NCBI RefSeq assembly: GCF_000424105.1
Contig: NZ_AUJG01000005.1
Location: forward strand, 1-64,000
Direction: 5' to 3'
Source: Lachnospira multipara ATCC 19207
Lineage (GTDB): Bacteria > Bacillota > Clostridia > Lachnospirales > Lachnospiraceae
Length of the DNA stretch: 64,000 nt
Notes under the pieces: generated by a model
What the model saw: the letters and a program-made list of their open reading frames with translations, nothing else
Databases searched by the model: none
Told to the model about the DNA's origin: nothing
Part shown: positions 9,693 to 19,727 of the stretch, in pieces
Numbering within the stretch: position 1 is the stretch's first letter
How the letters are laid out: every line of letters starts with the position of its first letter
Position numbers and translations under genes: made by a program

Positions 9693-10676
9693 CTATTTAA
9701 TCAAAAATGCTGTTGGACAAGTTCTTGGTCCTGTTGGTGAATATGGGTTATTAATAACTTCACCGTTATAGTACATCTGAGTTGAAGTTCCTCCATCCAT
9801 AACAGAAGCATTGACTGCGCCATACTCTGCCATAATATCCTGAAGGTCTGCAAAGGATGCACCCATACCTGTAATTTGTCTTCCATCGCAAACAAGAAGT
9901 AATATTTTTCCATCTGCTGTTTGACCAATGGCAGTTCTAGGATTAAGTCCGCCACCAGTTCCTGAAACATCCTGCATCTCGCCATTTACAATTAAGAAAG
10001 GTCCAATAAGATTAGAAACACTTACGCAGTCTCTAATTCCTAGTTCCTTAGCTCTTGCCATAGTCATATTTCCAATAACTAACTTGTTGTCATTAGAAAT
10101 TCCAGTTACATGATATGTTTCATCTTCATTGCCATTTAAGACCTCGCCATTTACCATAACAAGGCCTACTGGCATAGCTGTATAAGTTGTAACGCCATCT
10201 ACAAATTCGCCACCGTTGATTCCTGCAACTGCGCCATATCTTTCGGCCATGCTTGCAACTACTTCGCCTTCACCCTCATGAAAGCTCTCAACAGTTCCTA
10301 CAAATAATCTGCTTGGATCATCAATAATCATAAGCTTACCCTTAAAAGAGCTACCCTTAATATCGATAACTTCGATATTGTCTGAACTTGTTGCTGTATC
10401 AGTAGATACAAGACTTGTGTTAGTAACCTCAGTTGTGTCTTTAATACTATTTTCAGCTTCAATTCTATTAATCTCCTCATTGGATACAAAAAGATTTGCT
10501 AAAAAGCCAATAGCTGAAGTTTCTCTAACAGATAAGACAAACTGTGTCTTAGCTGTCTTTGATGGGCCAAAGACTAACATAGCCATTACCCCATATAAAA
10601 AACAAACAAAAATTGCAATAGTAACCAAAAGAGTAATTAATACTCTAGATACATTTTTTAAAACCTTTTTAGTCAT
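9693..10676 (-). CDS. Phosphodiester glycosidase family protein (NAGPA/DUF2233 domain)
   Basis: 327 residues: an N-terminal membrane helix (about 10-35) and an outside catalytic domain. Typical NAGPA-family features are GGEF, NPRTAIGQ, and the C-terminal MDGGTSTQMYYNGEV with PTAFLIK at the end. The family includes the enzyme that uncovers mannose-6-phosphate in animals and bacterial proteins linked to exopolysaccharide and teichoic-acid-type phosphodiesters. The protein probably acts outside on phosphodiester-linked sugars. It is clustered with a GT2-GtrA fusion upstream (21-base gap) and a membrane protein downstream. Confidence 0.88.
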   Translation of the reverse strand: MTKKVLKNVSRVLITLLVTIAIFVCFLYGVMAMLVFGPSKTAKTQFVLSVRETSAIGFLANLFVSNEEINRIEAENSIKDTTEVTNTSLVSTDTATSSDNIEVIDIKGSSFKGKLMIIDDPSRLFVGTVESFHEGEGEVVASMAERYGAVAGINGGEFVDGVTTYTAMPVGLVMVNGEVLNGNEDETYHVTGISNDNKLVIGNMTMARAKELGIRDCVSVSNLIGPFLIVNGEMQDVSGTGGGLNPRTAIGQTADGKILLLVCDGRQITGMGASFADLQDIMAEYGAVNASVMDGGTSTQMYYNGEVINNPYSPTGPRTCPTAFLIK

Positions 10677-10696
10677 TTAAACACTCCCCTTAAATC

Positions 10697-11773
10697 CTAT
10701 TTAAATACCCATTTCTTTTGTATATTGTAACTTGCAAAAAAGAGACATAAGTCAACAATAATTTTGCAAAGGGCTGTTAATTGTAAATTTAGACCTAGTA
10801 GCCATGTAAATAAATCTACTAGTAGGAAGGAACAAAGCATTATTCCTATCCATAAAATGTAATATTTTATAAAAGTGGTCTTCATAGACCTTTGACTTTT
10901 GAAAACCAACTTTGCATTCATCAAATAATTGTAAAAAGAAGACATAATTCTTGCTATTACTGTAGCAAGTAAAATTCTTATATCCCTTGAAACTGCTGCC
11001 ACAAATATGAATGAAAAAATGTTAAATAACAAATTATCAATCATCCATGAACTTATAGAACACAGGGTATATTTAAAAGCAGTTGTTGTAAAAAAATAGG
11101 CAAATATTACCTTATAAATCTTAATGGAATCCTTAATTGGATTAAAATGTGACGACTCATTATCATCTATGTAGACGGTTTGAATCCCCACCTCCATAAA
11201 AGGAATATTGCGGCTTTTAAGTGCAAGCAACATATTAGTTTCATACTCATATCTCTCGCCCTTTACCTCTAGCATATCCTTAATAAATTCCCTCGGAATT
11301 GCACGAAGGCCAGTTTGAGTATCTGTAATATTAAGCTTACAAAAAGTCTTAAAAATACCACTTGTTAAATTGTTTCCGAACTTACTTCTTGCTGGAATAT
11401 CATCTCTTGAAAAATCTCTAACACCAAGTATTAGGGACTTGTTAGATATCATGGCTTCACAACATTTTAAAACATCTTCTGCTTTATGCTGGTTGTCTCC
11501 ATCAACTGTTACCACGCCATCGTACTCTGGTCTTTCTTTAAGGAAATATTCAAAAGCCGTCTTTAAGGCTCTTCCCTTTCCTTTATTCACTTCATGTACT
11601 AAGACACTGACACCGTCATACTTGGCAGCCTCGTTAAAAGCCATCTTATGACTATCATCGCTTCCATCATCTACCAAAATAATGTCATTAAAGCCTTTTT
11701 CCTTAAGGCTTTTAACAACTTCTAATAGTTTCTCATCTGGATTAAGCGATGGAACTATTACTGAAATCTTCAC
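10697..11773 (-). CDS. Fused family-2 glycosyltransferase and GtrA-like membrane protein
   Basis: 358 residues. Residues 1 to about 215 form a GT-A glycosyltransferase: VIVPSLNP start, LVDDGS nucleotide site, and VDGDNQH as the DXD-type metal site, as in dolichol-phosphate/polyprenyl-phosphate sugar transferases. From about 230 to the end there are four hydrophobic helices with the GtrA pattern, which in other systems helps move the lipid-linked sugar across the membrane. So one chain may both charge and flip a polyprenyl sugar. Translation starts at GTG with AGAGGTG 6 bases upstream. It is the first gene of the envelope cluster running to 6795. Confidence 0.9.
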   Translation of the reverse strand: MKISVIVPSLNPDEKLLEVVKSLKEKGFNDIILVDDGSDDSHKMAFNEAAKYDGVSVLVHEVNKGKGRALKTAFEYFLKERPEYDGVVTVDGDNQHKAEDVLKCCEAMISNKSLILGVRDFSRDDIPARSKFGNNLTSGIFKTFCKLNITDTQTGLRAIPREFIKDMLEVKGERYEYETNMLLALKSRNIPFMEVGIQTVYIDDNESSHFNPIKDSIKIYKVIFAYFFTTTAFKYTLCSISSWMIDNLLFNIFSFIFVAAVSRDIRILLATVIARIMSSFYNYLMNAKLVFKSQRSMKTTFIKYYILWIGIMLCSFLLVDLFTWLLGLNLQLTALCKIIVDLCLFFASYNIQKKWVFK

Positions 11774-11925
11774 TTTTTACACCTCTTACCTATCTATCTC
11801 TATCCCAAATTTAAAAGTATGCACTTATATAAATACACTTTAAAATGATATAATAATTTATAACCATTTGCAATACAAGTTAGTATATTTCACATATTTT
11901 CAAAAGGTTTTTAGCCAATATACTG

Positions 11926-11955
11926 TTTACAATTAATGCTTTAAAGTGTTAAAAT
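11926..11955 (+). promoter_or_regulatory. Probable promoter of tyrA
   Basis: TTTACA (11926-11931), 18 bases, TAAAAT (11950-11955), about 45 bases upstream of the ATG. The rest of the 227-base divergent spacer (11774-12000) is AT-rich, with no other clear site. Confidence 0.5.
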
Positions 11956-12000
11956 GTTGTAGTAAAAACGGGATTAACCCAAAATGGAGAATGAGATTTA

Positions 12001-12861
12001 ATGGAAGATGTAAAAGTTGGTTTTATAGGCTTTGGTTTAATTGCAGGCTCAATTGCCCATGCTTTAAAAGAAACAAAAAAGCCTTATACAATAATTGCTA
12101 CAAGTAGAAGAATTGACCCTATTTTAAAGGCTAAGGAAGATGGCGTTGTAGATACTGCCTGTGAGTGCATTGATGATAATTTTAAGGACTGCGATATCAT
12201 CATACTTTGTACTCCTGTAGTTACAATTACAAGCTATCTATGTAAATTAAAGTCCATAATTAAGCCGGGCTGCATTATTACTGATGTAGGTAGCGTTAAG
12301 ACTATAATTCACAAGGAAGTATCAAAGCTAGGTCTTGATAATTGTTTTATTGGTGGACACCCTATGGCAGGTTCCGAAAAGACAGGCTATGAGAATTCCT
12401 CATCTGCGATTCTAAATAATGCAAAATATATAATTACACCTACTCCACTAACAACTATGGAGCAGCTAAATTTTTTCCAGGATTTTGTAAGAGATACTAC
12501 TGCAAAGCCTCTTATTATGGATTATGAAACTCATGATAGAACCGTAGCTGGCATTAGTCACCTACCTCATTTAATTTCAACTGCCCTTGTTAAGGTGGTT
12601 TCTGAAAATGATGACCCTGAGGGGCATATGCATTGCCTAGCCGCTGGAAGTTTTAGGGATATGTCAAGAGTTGCCGCATCTTCTCCTGAAATGTGGGAGC
12701 AGATTTGCATTAGTAACTCCGATGCTATTTCAGGTTTACTTGGCCAATACATTGATATCTTAAATGAGATAAAGACTAATCTTGATAATAAGACACCAGG
12801 ATATGTGGCATCACTTTTTGAAGATTCTAGACATTATAAGCTAGATAAAAAGGTAGATTAA
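12001..12861 (+). CDS. tyrA: Prephenate dehydrogenase
   Basis: 286 residues. It shows the N-terminal Rossmann motif GFGLIAGS (about 10-17), the GGHPMAGSE active-site block around residue 119, and the TYRA helical C-terminal dimerisation domain with the GISHLPHL motif. It oxidises prephenate to 4-hydroxyphenylpyruvate in tyrosine synthesis. There is no chorismate mutase or ACT domain, so feedback control by tyrosine is not built into this chain. The gene is monocistronic between a divergent glycosyltransferase and the convergent nucleoside kinase. The ribosome site (GGAG) is about 12 bases away and weak. Confidence 0.95.
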   Translation: MEDVKVGFIGFGLIAGSIAHALKETKKPYTIIATSRRIDPILKAKEDGVVDTACECIDDNFKDCDIIILCTPVVTITSYLCKLKSIIKPGCIITDVGSVKTIIHKEVSKLGLDNCFIGGHPMAGSEKTGYENSSSAILNNAKYIITPTPLTTMEQLNFFQDFVRDTTAKPLIMDYETHDRTVAGISHLPHLISTALVKVVSENDDPEGHMHCLAAGSFRDMSRVAASSPEMWEQICISNSDAISGLLGQYIDILNEIKTNLDNKTPGYVASLFEDSRHYKLDKKVD

Positions 12862-12897
12862 TTTTAGAATTTAATTAATGTAAAAATAAGACAAAAT

Positions 12898-12941
12898 AAG
12901 AGAGTAACTAGAAGATTTTTAGATTTTCTAATTACTCTCTT
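12898..12941. terminator. Bidirectional terminator between tyrA and the nucleoside kinase gene
   Basis: Inverted repeat AAGAGAGTAA (12898-12907) with TTACTCTCTT (12932-12941) plus an inner TAGAA/TTCTA stem, with T-rich and A-rich flanks. It lies between convergent genes. Confidence 0.75.
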
Positions 12942-12959
12942 TTAAGGCTTATACAAAAA

Positions 12960-14570
12960 CTAAACTCTAAAACAACCGCCACCAACAAATTCTCTTAAGA
13001 TGGAATTAATTGGCACCAGGTCAGCGTTACATGGAAGGAAGTATTCTAAGAACTTAAGCATTCTCTTTGCTTCCTGGTATTCTGGGTCATCTTCTGTAAT
13101 AGAGAAAAGTAGTGGCTCTGCAATAGATTTTAATACGCAAAGCTCATAAGGCATTGCTGAATTAAACATTACATCGGCTTCCTCCTGGAATGGGAAAATA
13201 TTCTTCTCCTCACCACGTCTAACAGACTCCCACATAGATAGAGTTCTCTTGGCATTAGCTCCTCTAGTTCTATAATCTCTAACCATACGTCTAACTAAAC
13301 GTCCATCTGTTGTGGAAACTCTGTTGTGTTCATCAACATTTAGCTGAGTAAGAGCACTTATGTAAATCTTAAACTTACTTTCCAAAGGAAGTGTATAAGA
13401 TAACTTATCATTAAGGCAGTGAATACCCTCAATTACAAGGATATCATCCTTTCCAAGCTTTAACATTTCTCCATTGTATTCCTTTTTACCAGTCTTAAAG
13501 TTAAATCTTGGTCTTTCAATTTCCTCGCCATTAAGAAGCTTAGTCATGTGGTCGTTAAAGAGCTTAATGTCAATGGCTTCAAGACATTCAAAGTCATATT
13601 CGCCATTTTCATCCACAGGTGTCTCTTCTCTTTCAACAAAGTAATCGTCCACGCCAATAGCATGCGGCTTATAGCCATTTGCCATTAACTGGATGGATAA
13701 TCTGTGTGAAAATGTAGTCTTACCGGAAGAACTTGGACCAGCGATCATAACAAACTTAACATCAGGTCTTTTCTTAATCATATTGACAATTTCTACAATT
13801 TTTTGCTCCTGAAGTGCTTCCTGCACTAACATAAGGGAAGAAATATCACCATCTCTTATATGATCATTAAGGGCACCTACTGTATCAAGATCTAGCATAT
13901 GAGCCCACTTTGTAGATTCATCTAATACATTGGCAAGCTTAATCTGAGGTAGGAATTCAGGCACTTTAGTTGGCTCTTCCTTAGTTGGAAGCTGTAAAAC
14001 AAAGCCATGAGCAAATCTATAGATATCAAAATACTTTAGGATACCTGTAGAATGAGCCATATAGCCATAGAAATAATCAATATAGCCATCAAGTTCATAT
14101 GTATTAATTACAGAACTTCTACGATAGTTAAATAGACGAACCTTATCAAGCATGCCGCGTTCCTTAAAGAGTTTAATAGCATTAGTAGTGCTTAGTGTGT
14201 CCTTATTAATTACAAGATCAGCTTCTACTAGCCTATTCATCTCCTTTTTTAAGTCGTTAATAAACTTCTCTGTGATTTCTAAATTCTTATTAGTATCGCA
14301 GAAAAATCCCTTAGATACTGAATATTCAACCTTTACGCCACCAAACTTATTGTCCTTATCGATATTGTGAAATGCAGCAAGCATAAGCATTAAAACACTT
14401 CTTTTGTAGGTATCAATTCCGATGGATGAATTAGTTGTTATATATTCAATTTTCTCGTCAGTAATTTCTTTATCGTAAATTTCCTTTAACTTACCATTAA
14501 CCTTCACTAGGATAATAGTGTCTTTTAATTCCTTTTGTTTCTCGTTTACAAGTTCTACCAATGTACTCAT
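12960..14570 (-). CDS. Uridine kinase-like nucleoside kinase with ThrRS-type N-terminus
   Basis: 536 residues. The N-terminal half resembles the TGS/editing region of threonyl-tRNA synthetase; the C-terminal half is a P-loop kinase with Walker A AGPSSSGKTT (about residue 278) and uridine-kinase-type motifs (FKIYISAL, TRGANAKRTL). Such fusions are common in Clostridia and are annotated as nucleoside kinases; the function of the N-terminal part is unknown. It lies downstream of dgt-dnaG-rpoD-trmK and ends at the bidirectional terminator 12898-12941. A GGAGGTG site precedes the ATG. Confidence 0.88.
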   Translation of the reverse strand: MSTLVELVNEKQKELKDTIILVKVNGKLKEIYDKEITDEKIEYITTNSSIGIDTYKRSVLMLMLAAFHNIDKDNKFGGVKVEYSVSKGFFCDTNKNLEITEKFINDLKKEMNRLVEADLVINKDTLSTTNAIKLFKERGMLDKVRLFNYRRSSVINTYELDGYIDYFYGYMAHSTGILKYFDIYRFAHGFVLQLPTKEEPTKVPEFLPQIKLANVLDESTKWAHMLDLDTVGALNDHIRDGDISSLMLVQEALQEQKIVEIVNMIKKRPDVKFVMIAGPSSSGKTTFSHRLSIQLMANGYKPHAIGVDDYFVEREETPVDENGEYDFECLEAIDIKLFNDHMTKLLNGEEIERPRFNFKTGKKEYNGEMLKLGKDDILVIEGIHCLNDKLSYTLPLESKFKIYISALTQLNVDEHNRVSTTDGRLVRRMVRDYRTRGANAKRTLSMWESVRRGEEKNIFPFQEEADVMFNSAMPYELCVLKSIAEPLLFSITEDDPEYQEAKRMLKFLEYFLPCNADLVPINSILREFVGGGCFRV

Positions 14571-14614
14571 AAATAAAACACCTCCACGTTAGTCGTATTT
14601 TGAAGCTGAAGTCC

Positions 14615-15331
14615 TTATTTACTAATCATTTTAAGGGCACTCTCCCTATACTCTTGCTCTTTCTTTAAGTAATCAAGTTTTGGCTTAACACTTAAATTAC
14701 CCTTTCTTTCTTCATCTTCAAGTTGTCCGCACAATATACCATTATTATACAACTCCTTAGTTAAAAAGTCTTGTAAAACTTTAGTATCTCCAAGATGAAA
14801 GTCCTTACCAAAGCGAAGTTCTAAATCGCTTAGATTCATTTTCTCTCCTCTTTTAAGAGTTGCATTAATAATAAAGTAAAATCTTGGGGCCTCAAAAATA
14901 ACCTTTTCCTTTGTGATTACAAATCCGTTGTCATCTAGATATTTTCTAAATGTATCTATATCTGATTGTGGACTAAATACAAATTTATTGCCGTCCATTA
15001 ATTTATCATTACCTGCTATAAGAATATCTCTCATTAGCATTCCGCCCATACCTGTTATGGTTATAGTATCTGCTTCACCTCTAGATAAGGCCTCTAGGCC
15101 ATTAGAAATTCTTGTAGTGATCTTATCAGATAAATTAAAGCTGGCGATGTGCTCGCCAGCTCTTCTAACAGGTTCTTTTCTAAGATCCATAGCAATAGCT
15201 CTACTAGCTCTATTAGTTAAAACTAGATAAATTGGTAAAAATCCGTGGTCGCAACCAATGTCTGCTACTGTATTACATTTTTCCACTGCTTCTGCTACAT
15301 TTCTTAATCTTTCAGAAATATTAACCTTCAT
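14615..15331 (-). CDS. trmK: tRNA (adenine(22)-N1)-methyltransferase
   Basis: 238 residues of the TrmK family: SAM-binding motif VADIGCDHGFLPIYL (about 21-35), then ITGMGGMLMRDIL as the catalytic segment. It methylates A22 of certain tRNAs using S-adenosylmethionine. As in many Firmicutes it lies directly downstream of rpoD (31-base gap). The C-terminal 70 residues are helical and lysine-rich, as expected for the family. GGAG precedes the ATG. Confidence 0.93.
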   Translation of the reverse strand: MKVNISERLRNVAEAVEKCNTVADIGCDHGFLPIYLVLTNRASRAIAMDLRKEPVRRAGEHIASFNLSDKITTRISNGLEALSRGEADTITITGMGGMLMRDILIAGNDKLMDGNKFVFSPQSDIDTFRKYLDDNGFVITKEKVIFEAPRFYFIINATLKRGEKMNLSDLELRFGKDFHLGDTKVLQDFLTKELYNNGILCGQLEDEERKGNLSVKPKLDYLKKEQEYRESALKMISK

Positions 15332-15361
15332 AAAACTCCAATAAAAATTTATAACTTAAAA

Positions 15362-16696
15362 TTAGTCAAGGTAATCCTTTAACTTTCTACTTCTACTTGG
15401 ATGTCTAAGCTTTCTTAAAGCCTTAGCTTCAATCTGTCTAATACGCTCTCTTGTTACGTTGAATTCCTTACCAACTTCTTCAAGAGTTCTAGCTCTACCA
15501 TCATCCATACCGAAACGAAGTCTTAATACCTTCTGCTCTCTTTCTGTTAATGTTCCAAGTACTTCTACAAGCTGTTCCTTAAGAAGTGTTGAAGCTGCTG
15601 CCTCAGATGGAACTGGAACATTATCATCCTGAATGAAGTCACCTAAGTGGCTATCTTCCTCTTCACCGATAGGTGTTTCAAGAGAAACTGGCTCCTGACT
15701 AATCTTCTGGATTTCACGAACTCTCTCAACTGGTAAGTCCATAACCTCAGCGATTTCTTCTGGGCTTGGTTCTCTACCAAGTTCCTGAAGTAACTGTCTT
15801 TGAACTCTTACAAGCTTGTTGATTGTTTCAACCATATGAACAGGAATTCTGATTGTTCTAGCCTGATCAGCAATAGCTCTTGTTATAGCCTGTCTAATCC
15901 ACCATGTAGCATAAGTTGAGAACTTATACCCCTTAGTATAATCAAATTTTTCAACCGCCTTAATAAGACCTAAGTTACCTTCCTGAATTAAGTCAAGGAA
16001 CTGCATTCCACGCCCAACATATCTCTTAGCAATAGAAACCACAAGACGAAGGTTAGCTTCTGCAAGTCTTTTCTTAGCTTCCTCATCTCCTTCTTCCATT
16101 CTCTTAGCATATTCAATTTCTTCATCAGCAGATAAAAGTGATACCTTACCGATTTCCTTAAGATACATTCTTACAGGATCATCAAGTCCAATACCATCTG
16201 GTACAGAAAGGTCGATCTTCTCGATATCAATATCATCTTCATCTTCAAGCATGATATCGTCATCATCATCTTCATCTTCGTTCATCTTAACGTCGATGTT
16301 CTTCTTTTCAAGGTATTCAAATACCTTTTCCATTCCTTCAGCTTCAAGCTCGATATCCTGGAAATGAGCGATAATATCCTGATAGTCTAAGACATTCTTT
16401 CTCTTCTTTGCAAGTGCAACGATCTCATCAAGCTTTTCAATAAACTTAGCCTGCTGCTCTTCAGCTGAAAGCTTCTTAGCTGGCTCTTCCTTAGTCTCTT
16501 CAGCCTTCTTAGACTTCTTTGTAGTCTTCTTATCTGTAGTGTCCTCTTCCTTTGCAGCCTTCTTAGTTGTTGTCTTAGCTGTAGTCTTCTTTGTAGTTGT
16601 CTTCTTTGCTGGCTTTTCGCCTTCTTCTGCCTTAGCCTTCTTCTTTGTTGTCTTTACTTCTTCTTCTAAAATTTCTTCCTTTTTCTTAGTTGCCAT
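15362..16696 (-). CDS. rpoD: Primary sigma factor RpoD (sigma-A) with a long Lys/Thr-rich N-terminus
   Basis: 444 residues. Regions 1.2 to 4.2 are canonical: region 2 with [19 protein letters not shown] for the -10 element, region 3, and region 4 with [19 protein letters not shown] and ETIGKEF-like helix-turn-helix for the -35 element. Unusually, the first 80 residues are almost only Lys, Thr, Ala and Glu (repeated KKTT/KAAK units), and a run of acidic residues (about 140-160) separates region 1 from region 2. It lies in the classic dgt-dnaG-rpoD order. Its consensus agrees with the TTGACA-17-TATAAT promoters seen in this window. Confidence 0.97.
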   Translation of the reverse strand: MATKKKEEILEEEVKTTKKKAKAEEGEKPAKKTTTKKTTAKTTTKKAAKEEDTTDKKTTKKSKKAEETKEEPAKKLSAEEQQAKFIEKLDEIVALAKKRKNVLDYQDIIAHFQDIELEAEGMEKVFEYLEKKNIDVKMNEDEDDDDDIMLEDEDDIDIEKIDLSVPDGIGLDDPVRMYLKEIGKVSLLSADEEIEYAKRMEEGDEEAKKRLAEANLRLVVSIAKRYVGRGMQFLDLIQEGNLGLIKAVEKFDYTKGYKFSTYATWWIRQAITRAIADQARTIRIPVHMVETINKLVRVQRQLLQELGREPSPEEIAEVMDLPVERVREIQKISQEPVSLETPIGEEEDSHLGDFIQDDNVPVPSEAAASTLLKEQLVEVLGTLTEREQKVLRLRFGMDDGRARTLEEVGKEFNVTRERIRQIEAKALRKLRHPSRSRKLKDYLD

Positions 16697-16720
16697 GGTA
16701 TTAAATACCCCTTTCGCTTA

Positions 16721-18481
16721 TTATAATTTAATATTAATCTTATTTAAATTCATCTGTTCCTGCATAATTTCCTGCATTCGCTTAGCATCAGTTGTTGTAT
16801 TAAATTCATTATCTAGGCTGTTTTTCTTAACCTTTTTGACAATGTCATTAATAGCTCTTTCCCTTTCCTGCTTACTTAAATTTTCATCTAAGTCAGAGGA
16901 GAATAGGGAAGCCACATCTGCTGCCTCAGTTTCATCTGTGTAATCCCCAACAATTAGTGCTGGATTTGGATTACCATTTTCTATTTGAACATAAAGTTTA
17001 CTAGCCACTGAGTTAAGTAATGGGTCAATGAAATCGCTTGGCTTAATTACATCTGAAATCTTATTAATAATATTCACATCATTAATAAGCCATGTAAGAA
17101 GTAATTTCTCTGCCTGTCTAATTCCTGACTCCTGCTTCTTCTTTTTTGGCTTAGGGCTTTCGTAGTCATTCTTTATAGCCTGTCCATTAACTAGGCCCTT
17201 TTTGTTGCCAAGATTTGCTACCATCTGCATCATTCCATCTAGTGGTATTACAAATGTATTGCAAACCGCTTTTATGTAATTGTCCCTTTCAAGCTTCTCT
17301 CCAAAGCGTAGAAACATTTCCGCAAGTTCTTTCTCAAAAGCAGTTTCATCTGCTGGGTCTGACCTGTTATGTCTCTTTTCTACAACTCCAACCTCAAAGA
17401 TGAAGCTGTTGATGGCCTTGTCGATTCGCTCCTGAAAGGCTTCGGCACCTAATGCCTTTATAAATTCATCTGGGTCCTTATAAGGCTTCATGTTAATAAC
17501 CTTAGTATTAAGGCCCACTTCCGTTAAAAGCGGAATAGCTCTTAGAGCCGCCTTAGTACCTGCCTCATCAGAATCGTAGGTAATTAGCACTGTGTCTGTA
17601 TATCTTTTAAGTAGTCTTGCATGTCCTGGTGTAAGGGCAGTTCCTAGGGATGCTACTGCCTGATTAAAGCCTGCCTGATGTAGTGAAATAACATCCATAT
17701 AACCCTCACAGATAATCATATTACCTTTTCTAGCACTTCTAGCCACATTAAGGCCATACAAATTACGGCTTTTATCAAATAGCTTAGTTTCCGGGGAATT
17801 TAGGTATTTAGGTTTAGCATCACCCATAACTCTGCCACCAAAGCCAATTACTTTATTATTCACATCCATGATTGGGAAAATAACTCGATTCCAAAACTTT
17901 TCGTGAACTTTACTATCGTAAGTAAATAAACCAGATTCCTTTAAAATATCGTCTGTGTAGCCTTTAGCTTTTAATTCCTTATAAAGACCACCAGAAGATA
18001 TAGGAGCAAAGCCTAATCCGTAACTTGTAATAGTCTTATCAGATAATTGACGCTTATTGGCAAGGTAATCCATGCCTGTAGTGCCCTTCTCTGATTTCAA
18101 GCAATGATAATAATATGTTGCTGCAAATTTATTAATTTCTAATAACTTAGTTTTTATATCCTTATCCATTTGATCTTCTCTTGAAAATTTCTGCTCAGGC
18201 AAGGCAACGCCTGCTCTTTGAGCTAACATCTCAAGAGCCTCAATAAAGGTATAATTCTCATATTCCATAACAAAAGTTATGGCATTTCCACCTTTGCCAC
18301 AGCCAAAACAGTGAAATAGCTGCTTTGGACCTGACACGCTAAAAGAAGGGGATTTTTCATTATGGAAAGGACAAAGCCCCATATATGAGCTACCACTTCT
18401 TTTTAACTTAACATAATTAGAGACTAGATCAACGATATCGGTCTTACTAAGCACTTCCTCTATAACTTCACGTGAGTACAT
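16721..18481 (-). CDS. dnaG: DNA primase DnaG
   Basis: 586 residues. An N-terminal CHC2 zinc finger (CPFHNEKSPSF ... HCFGCGKGG, about residues 37-65) is followed by the primase core with the TOPRIM metal-binding segment (IICEGYMDVI, and YDSDEAG about 35 residues later) and a helicase-binding C-terminal region. It makes RNA primers at the replication fork together with DnaB. It is the middle gene of dgt-dnaG-rpoD, with a 37-base gap on the dgt side and 25 bases before rpoD. Confidence 0.97.
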   Translation of the reverse strand: MYSREVIEEVLSKTDIVDLVSNYVKLKRSGSSYMGLCPFHNEKSPSFSVSGPKQLFHCFGCGKGGNAITFVMEYENYTFIEALEMLAQRAGVALPEQKFSREDQMDKDIKTKLLEINKFAATYYYHCLKSEKGTTGMDYLANKRQLSDKTITSYGLGFAPISSGGLYKELKAKGYTDDILKESGLFTYDSKVHEKFWNRVIFPIMDVNNKVIGFGGRVMGDAKPKYLNSPETKLFDKSRNLYGLNVARSARKGNMIICEGYMDVISLHQAGFNQAVASLGTALTPGHARLLKRYTDTVLITYDSDEAGTKAALRAIPLLTEVGLNTKVINMKPYKDPDEFIKALGAEAFQERIDKAINSFIFEVGVVEKRHNRSDPADETAFEKELAEMFLRFGEKLERDNYIKAVCNTFVIPLDGMMQMVANLGNKKGLVNGQAIKNDYESPKPKKKKQESGIRQAEKLLLTWLINDVNIINKISDVIKPSDFIDPLLNSVASKLYVQIENGNPNPALIVGDYTDETEAADVASLFSSDLDENLSKQERERAINDIVKKVKKNSLDNEFNTTTDAKRMQEIMQEQMNLNKINIKL

Positions 18482-18517
18482 TTATCTAGTCGACCTTTCA
18501 TTATACTAATTATAAGG

Positions 18518-19525
18518 TTACTTCTTCCAAGCCTTTGGAACAAATATCTCTTGGAATTTCATAATGGAATATTGATCCGACATTCCTGCGATATAGTCGC
18601 AAACCACCTGTTCTTTAGCTTGATTATATTCTGTTATAAACATCTTATAGTTATCTGGTAACTTATCTATATTCGCAATGTAATATCGATATAATTCGGT
18701 GATTAACTTGTCTGCCTTCTCTTCCTCTGATTTAGCCGCAGGATTAAGATACAAATGAGTAAACATATGCTCTCTTAACTCCTTCATAGCCCCACCTATT
18801 CTGTCAGACATATATATATCATCCCTATTGTTACTGTTAATAACGATGTCATTAATTAAGGTATTAAGACGTTCCTTAGTTGAAGTTCCAAGTAAATCTG
18901 TATATTCCTTAGGTATATCATCTTCAGTAATAATTCCAGCTCTTATACCATCGTCTATATCGTGATTGATATAGGCAATCTTATCTGAAAGACGAACTAC
19001 TTTACCTTCAAGGGTGGAGGGATTGCCTGCTGTTCTGTGATTAAGTATTCCATCTCTTACCTCCCAGGTAAGATTAAGGCCCTTTCCGTCCTTTTCAAGA
19101 AATTCCACCACTCTTACGCTTTGTCTGTAATGAGCAAAACCTAATGGACAAATAGAATTTAGTACTCTTTCGCCGGCATGTCCAAAAGGAGTATGACCAA
19201 GATCATGTCCTAGAGCGATTGCCTCTGTTAAATCTTCATTAAGCCTAAGGGCGCGTGCAATGGTTCTAGCGATCTGTGCCACCTCGAGGGTATGGGTAAG
19301 TCTAGTTCTGTAGTGATCTCCCTCCGGGGCTAAAAAGACCTGTGTCTTGTGCTTAAGTCGCCTAAAAGCCTTACAATGGATAATCCTGTCTCTGTCCCTT
19401 TGGTAGATAGTCCTTATATCGCAAGGCTCTTCAGCCTTGTCTCTGCCTCTTGATCCATCTGAAAAGGAAGCATAAGGACTTAAAATTTCATGTTCAGTTA
19501 GTTCTTGTCTTTCACGAATATTCAT
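18518..19525 (-). CDS. dgt: Deoxyguanosinetriphosphate triphosphohydrolase-like HD protein
   Basis: 335 residues from the ATG at 19525; an upstream in-frame GTG at 19540 has no properly spaced ribosome site, whereas AAGGTG lies 6 bases before this ATG. HD-domain motifs are clear: RRLKHKTQVF, THTLEVAQIAR, GHDLGHTPFGH (metal-binding His-Asp pair) and NHRTAGN. The family hydrolyses dNTPs to nucleosides and triphosphate; the short dGTPase-like form next to dnaG and rpoD is common in Firmicutes. The substrate preference is not certain from sequence. Confidence 0.93.
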   Translation of the reverse strand: MNIRERQELTEHEILSPYASFSDGSRGRDKAEEPCDIRTIYQRDRDRIIHCKAFRRLKHKTQVFLAPEGDHYRTRLTHTLEVAQIARTIARALRLNEDLTEAIALGHDLGHTPFGHAGERVLNSICPLGFAHYRQSVRVVEFLEKDGKGLNLTWEVRDGILNHRTAGNPSTLEGKVVRLSDKIAYINHDIDDGIRAGIITEDDIPKEYTDLLGTSTKERLNTLINDIVINSNNRDDIYMSDRIGGAMKELREHMFTHLYLNPAAKSEEEKADKLITELYRYYIANIDKLPDNYKMFITEYNQAKEQVVCDYIAGMSDQYSIMKFQEIFVPKAWKK

Positions 19526-19666
19526 AGTTAGCACCTTCACCTTCTAAAAAAGATTAGATAACATCTTAAATTAATATTGCAAAAAAACCTTACAGTTATA
19601 TTATTCAACGCAATTTATTTATTTCCTTTTTTATTTTTGAAAATTTTTTCGAAATCGGTGGAAACC

Positions 19667-19695
19667 TTGACTAGCACTGACATATCAAGTACAAT
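19667..19695 (+). promoter_or_regulatory. Sigma-A promoter of the CNNM/CorC gene
   Basis: TTGACT (19667-19672), 17 bases, TACAAT (19690-19695); predicted start about 19702, giving a short leader of about 25 bases to the AGGAGG site. It is a near-consensus match with ideal spacing. Confidence 0.75.
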
Positions 19696-19727
19696 TAATT
19701 AAAAATATTTTTTAGGAGGATTTGATC

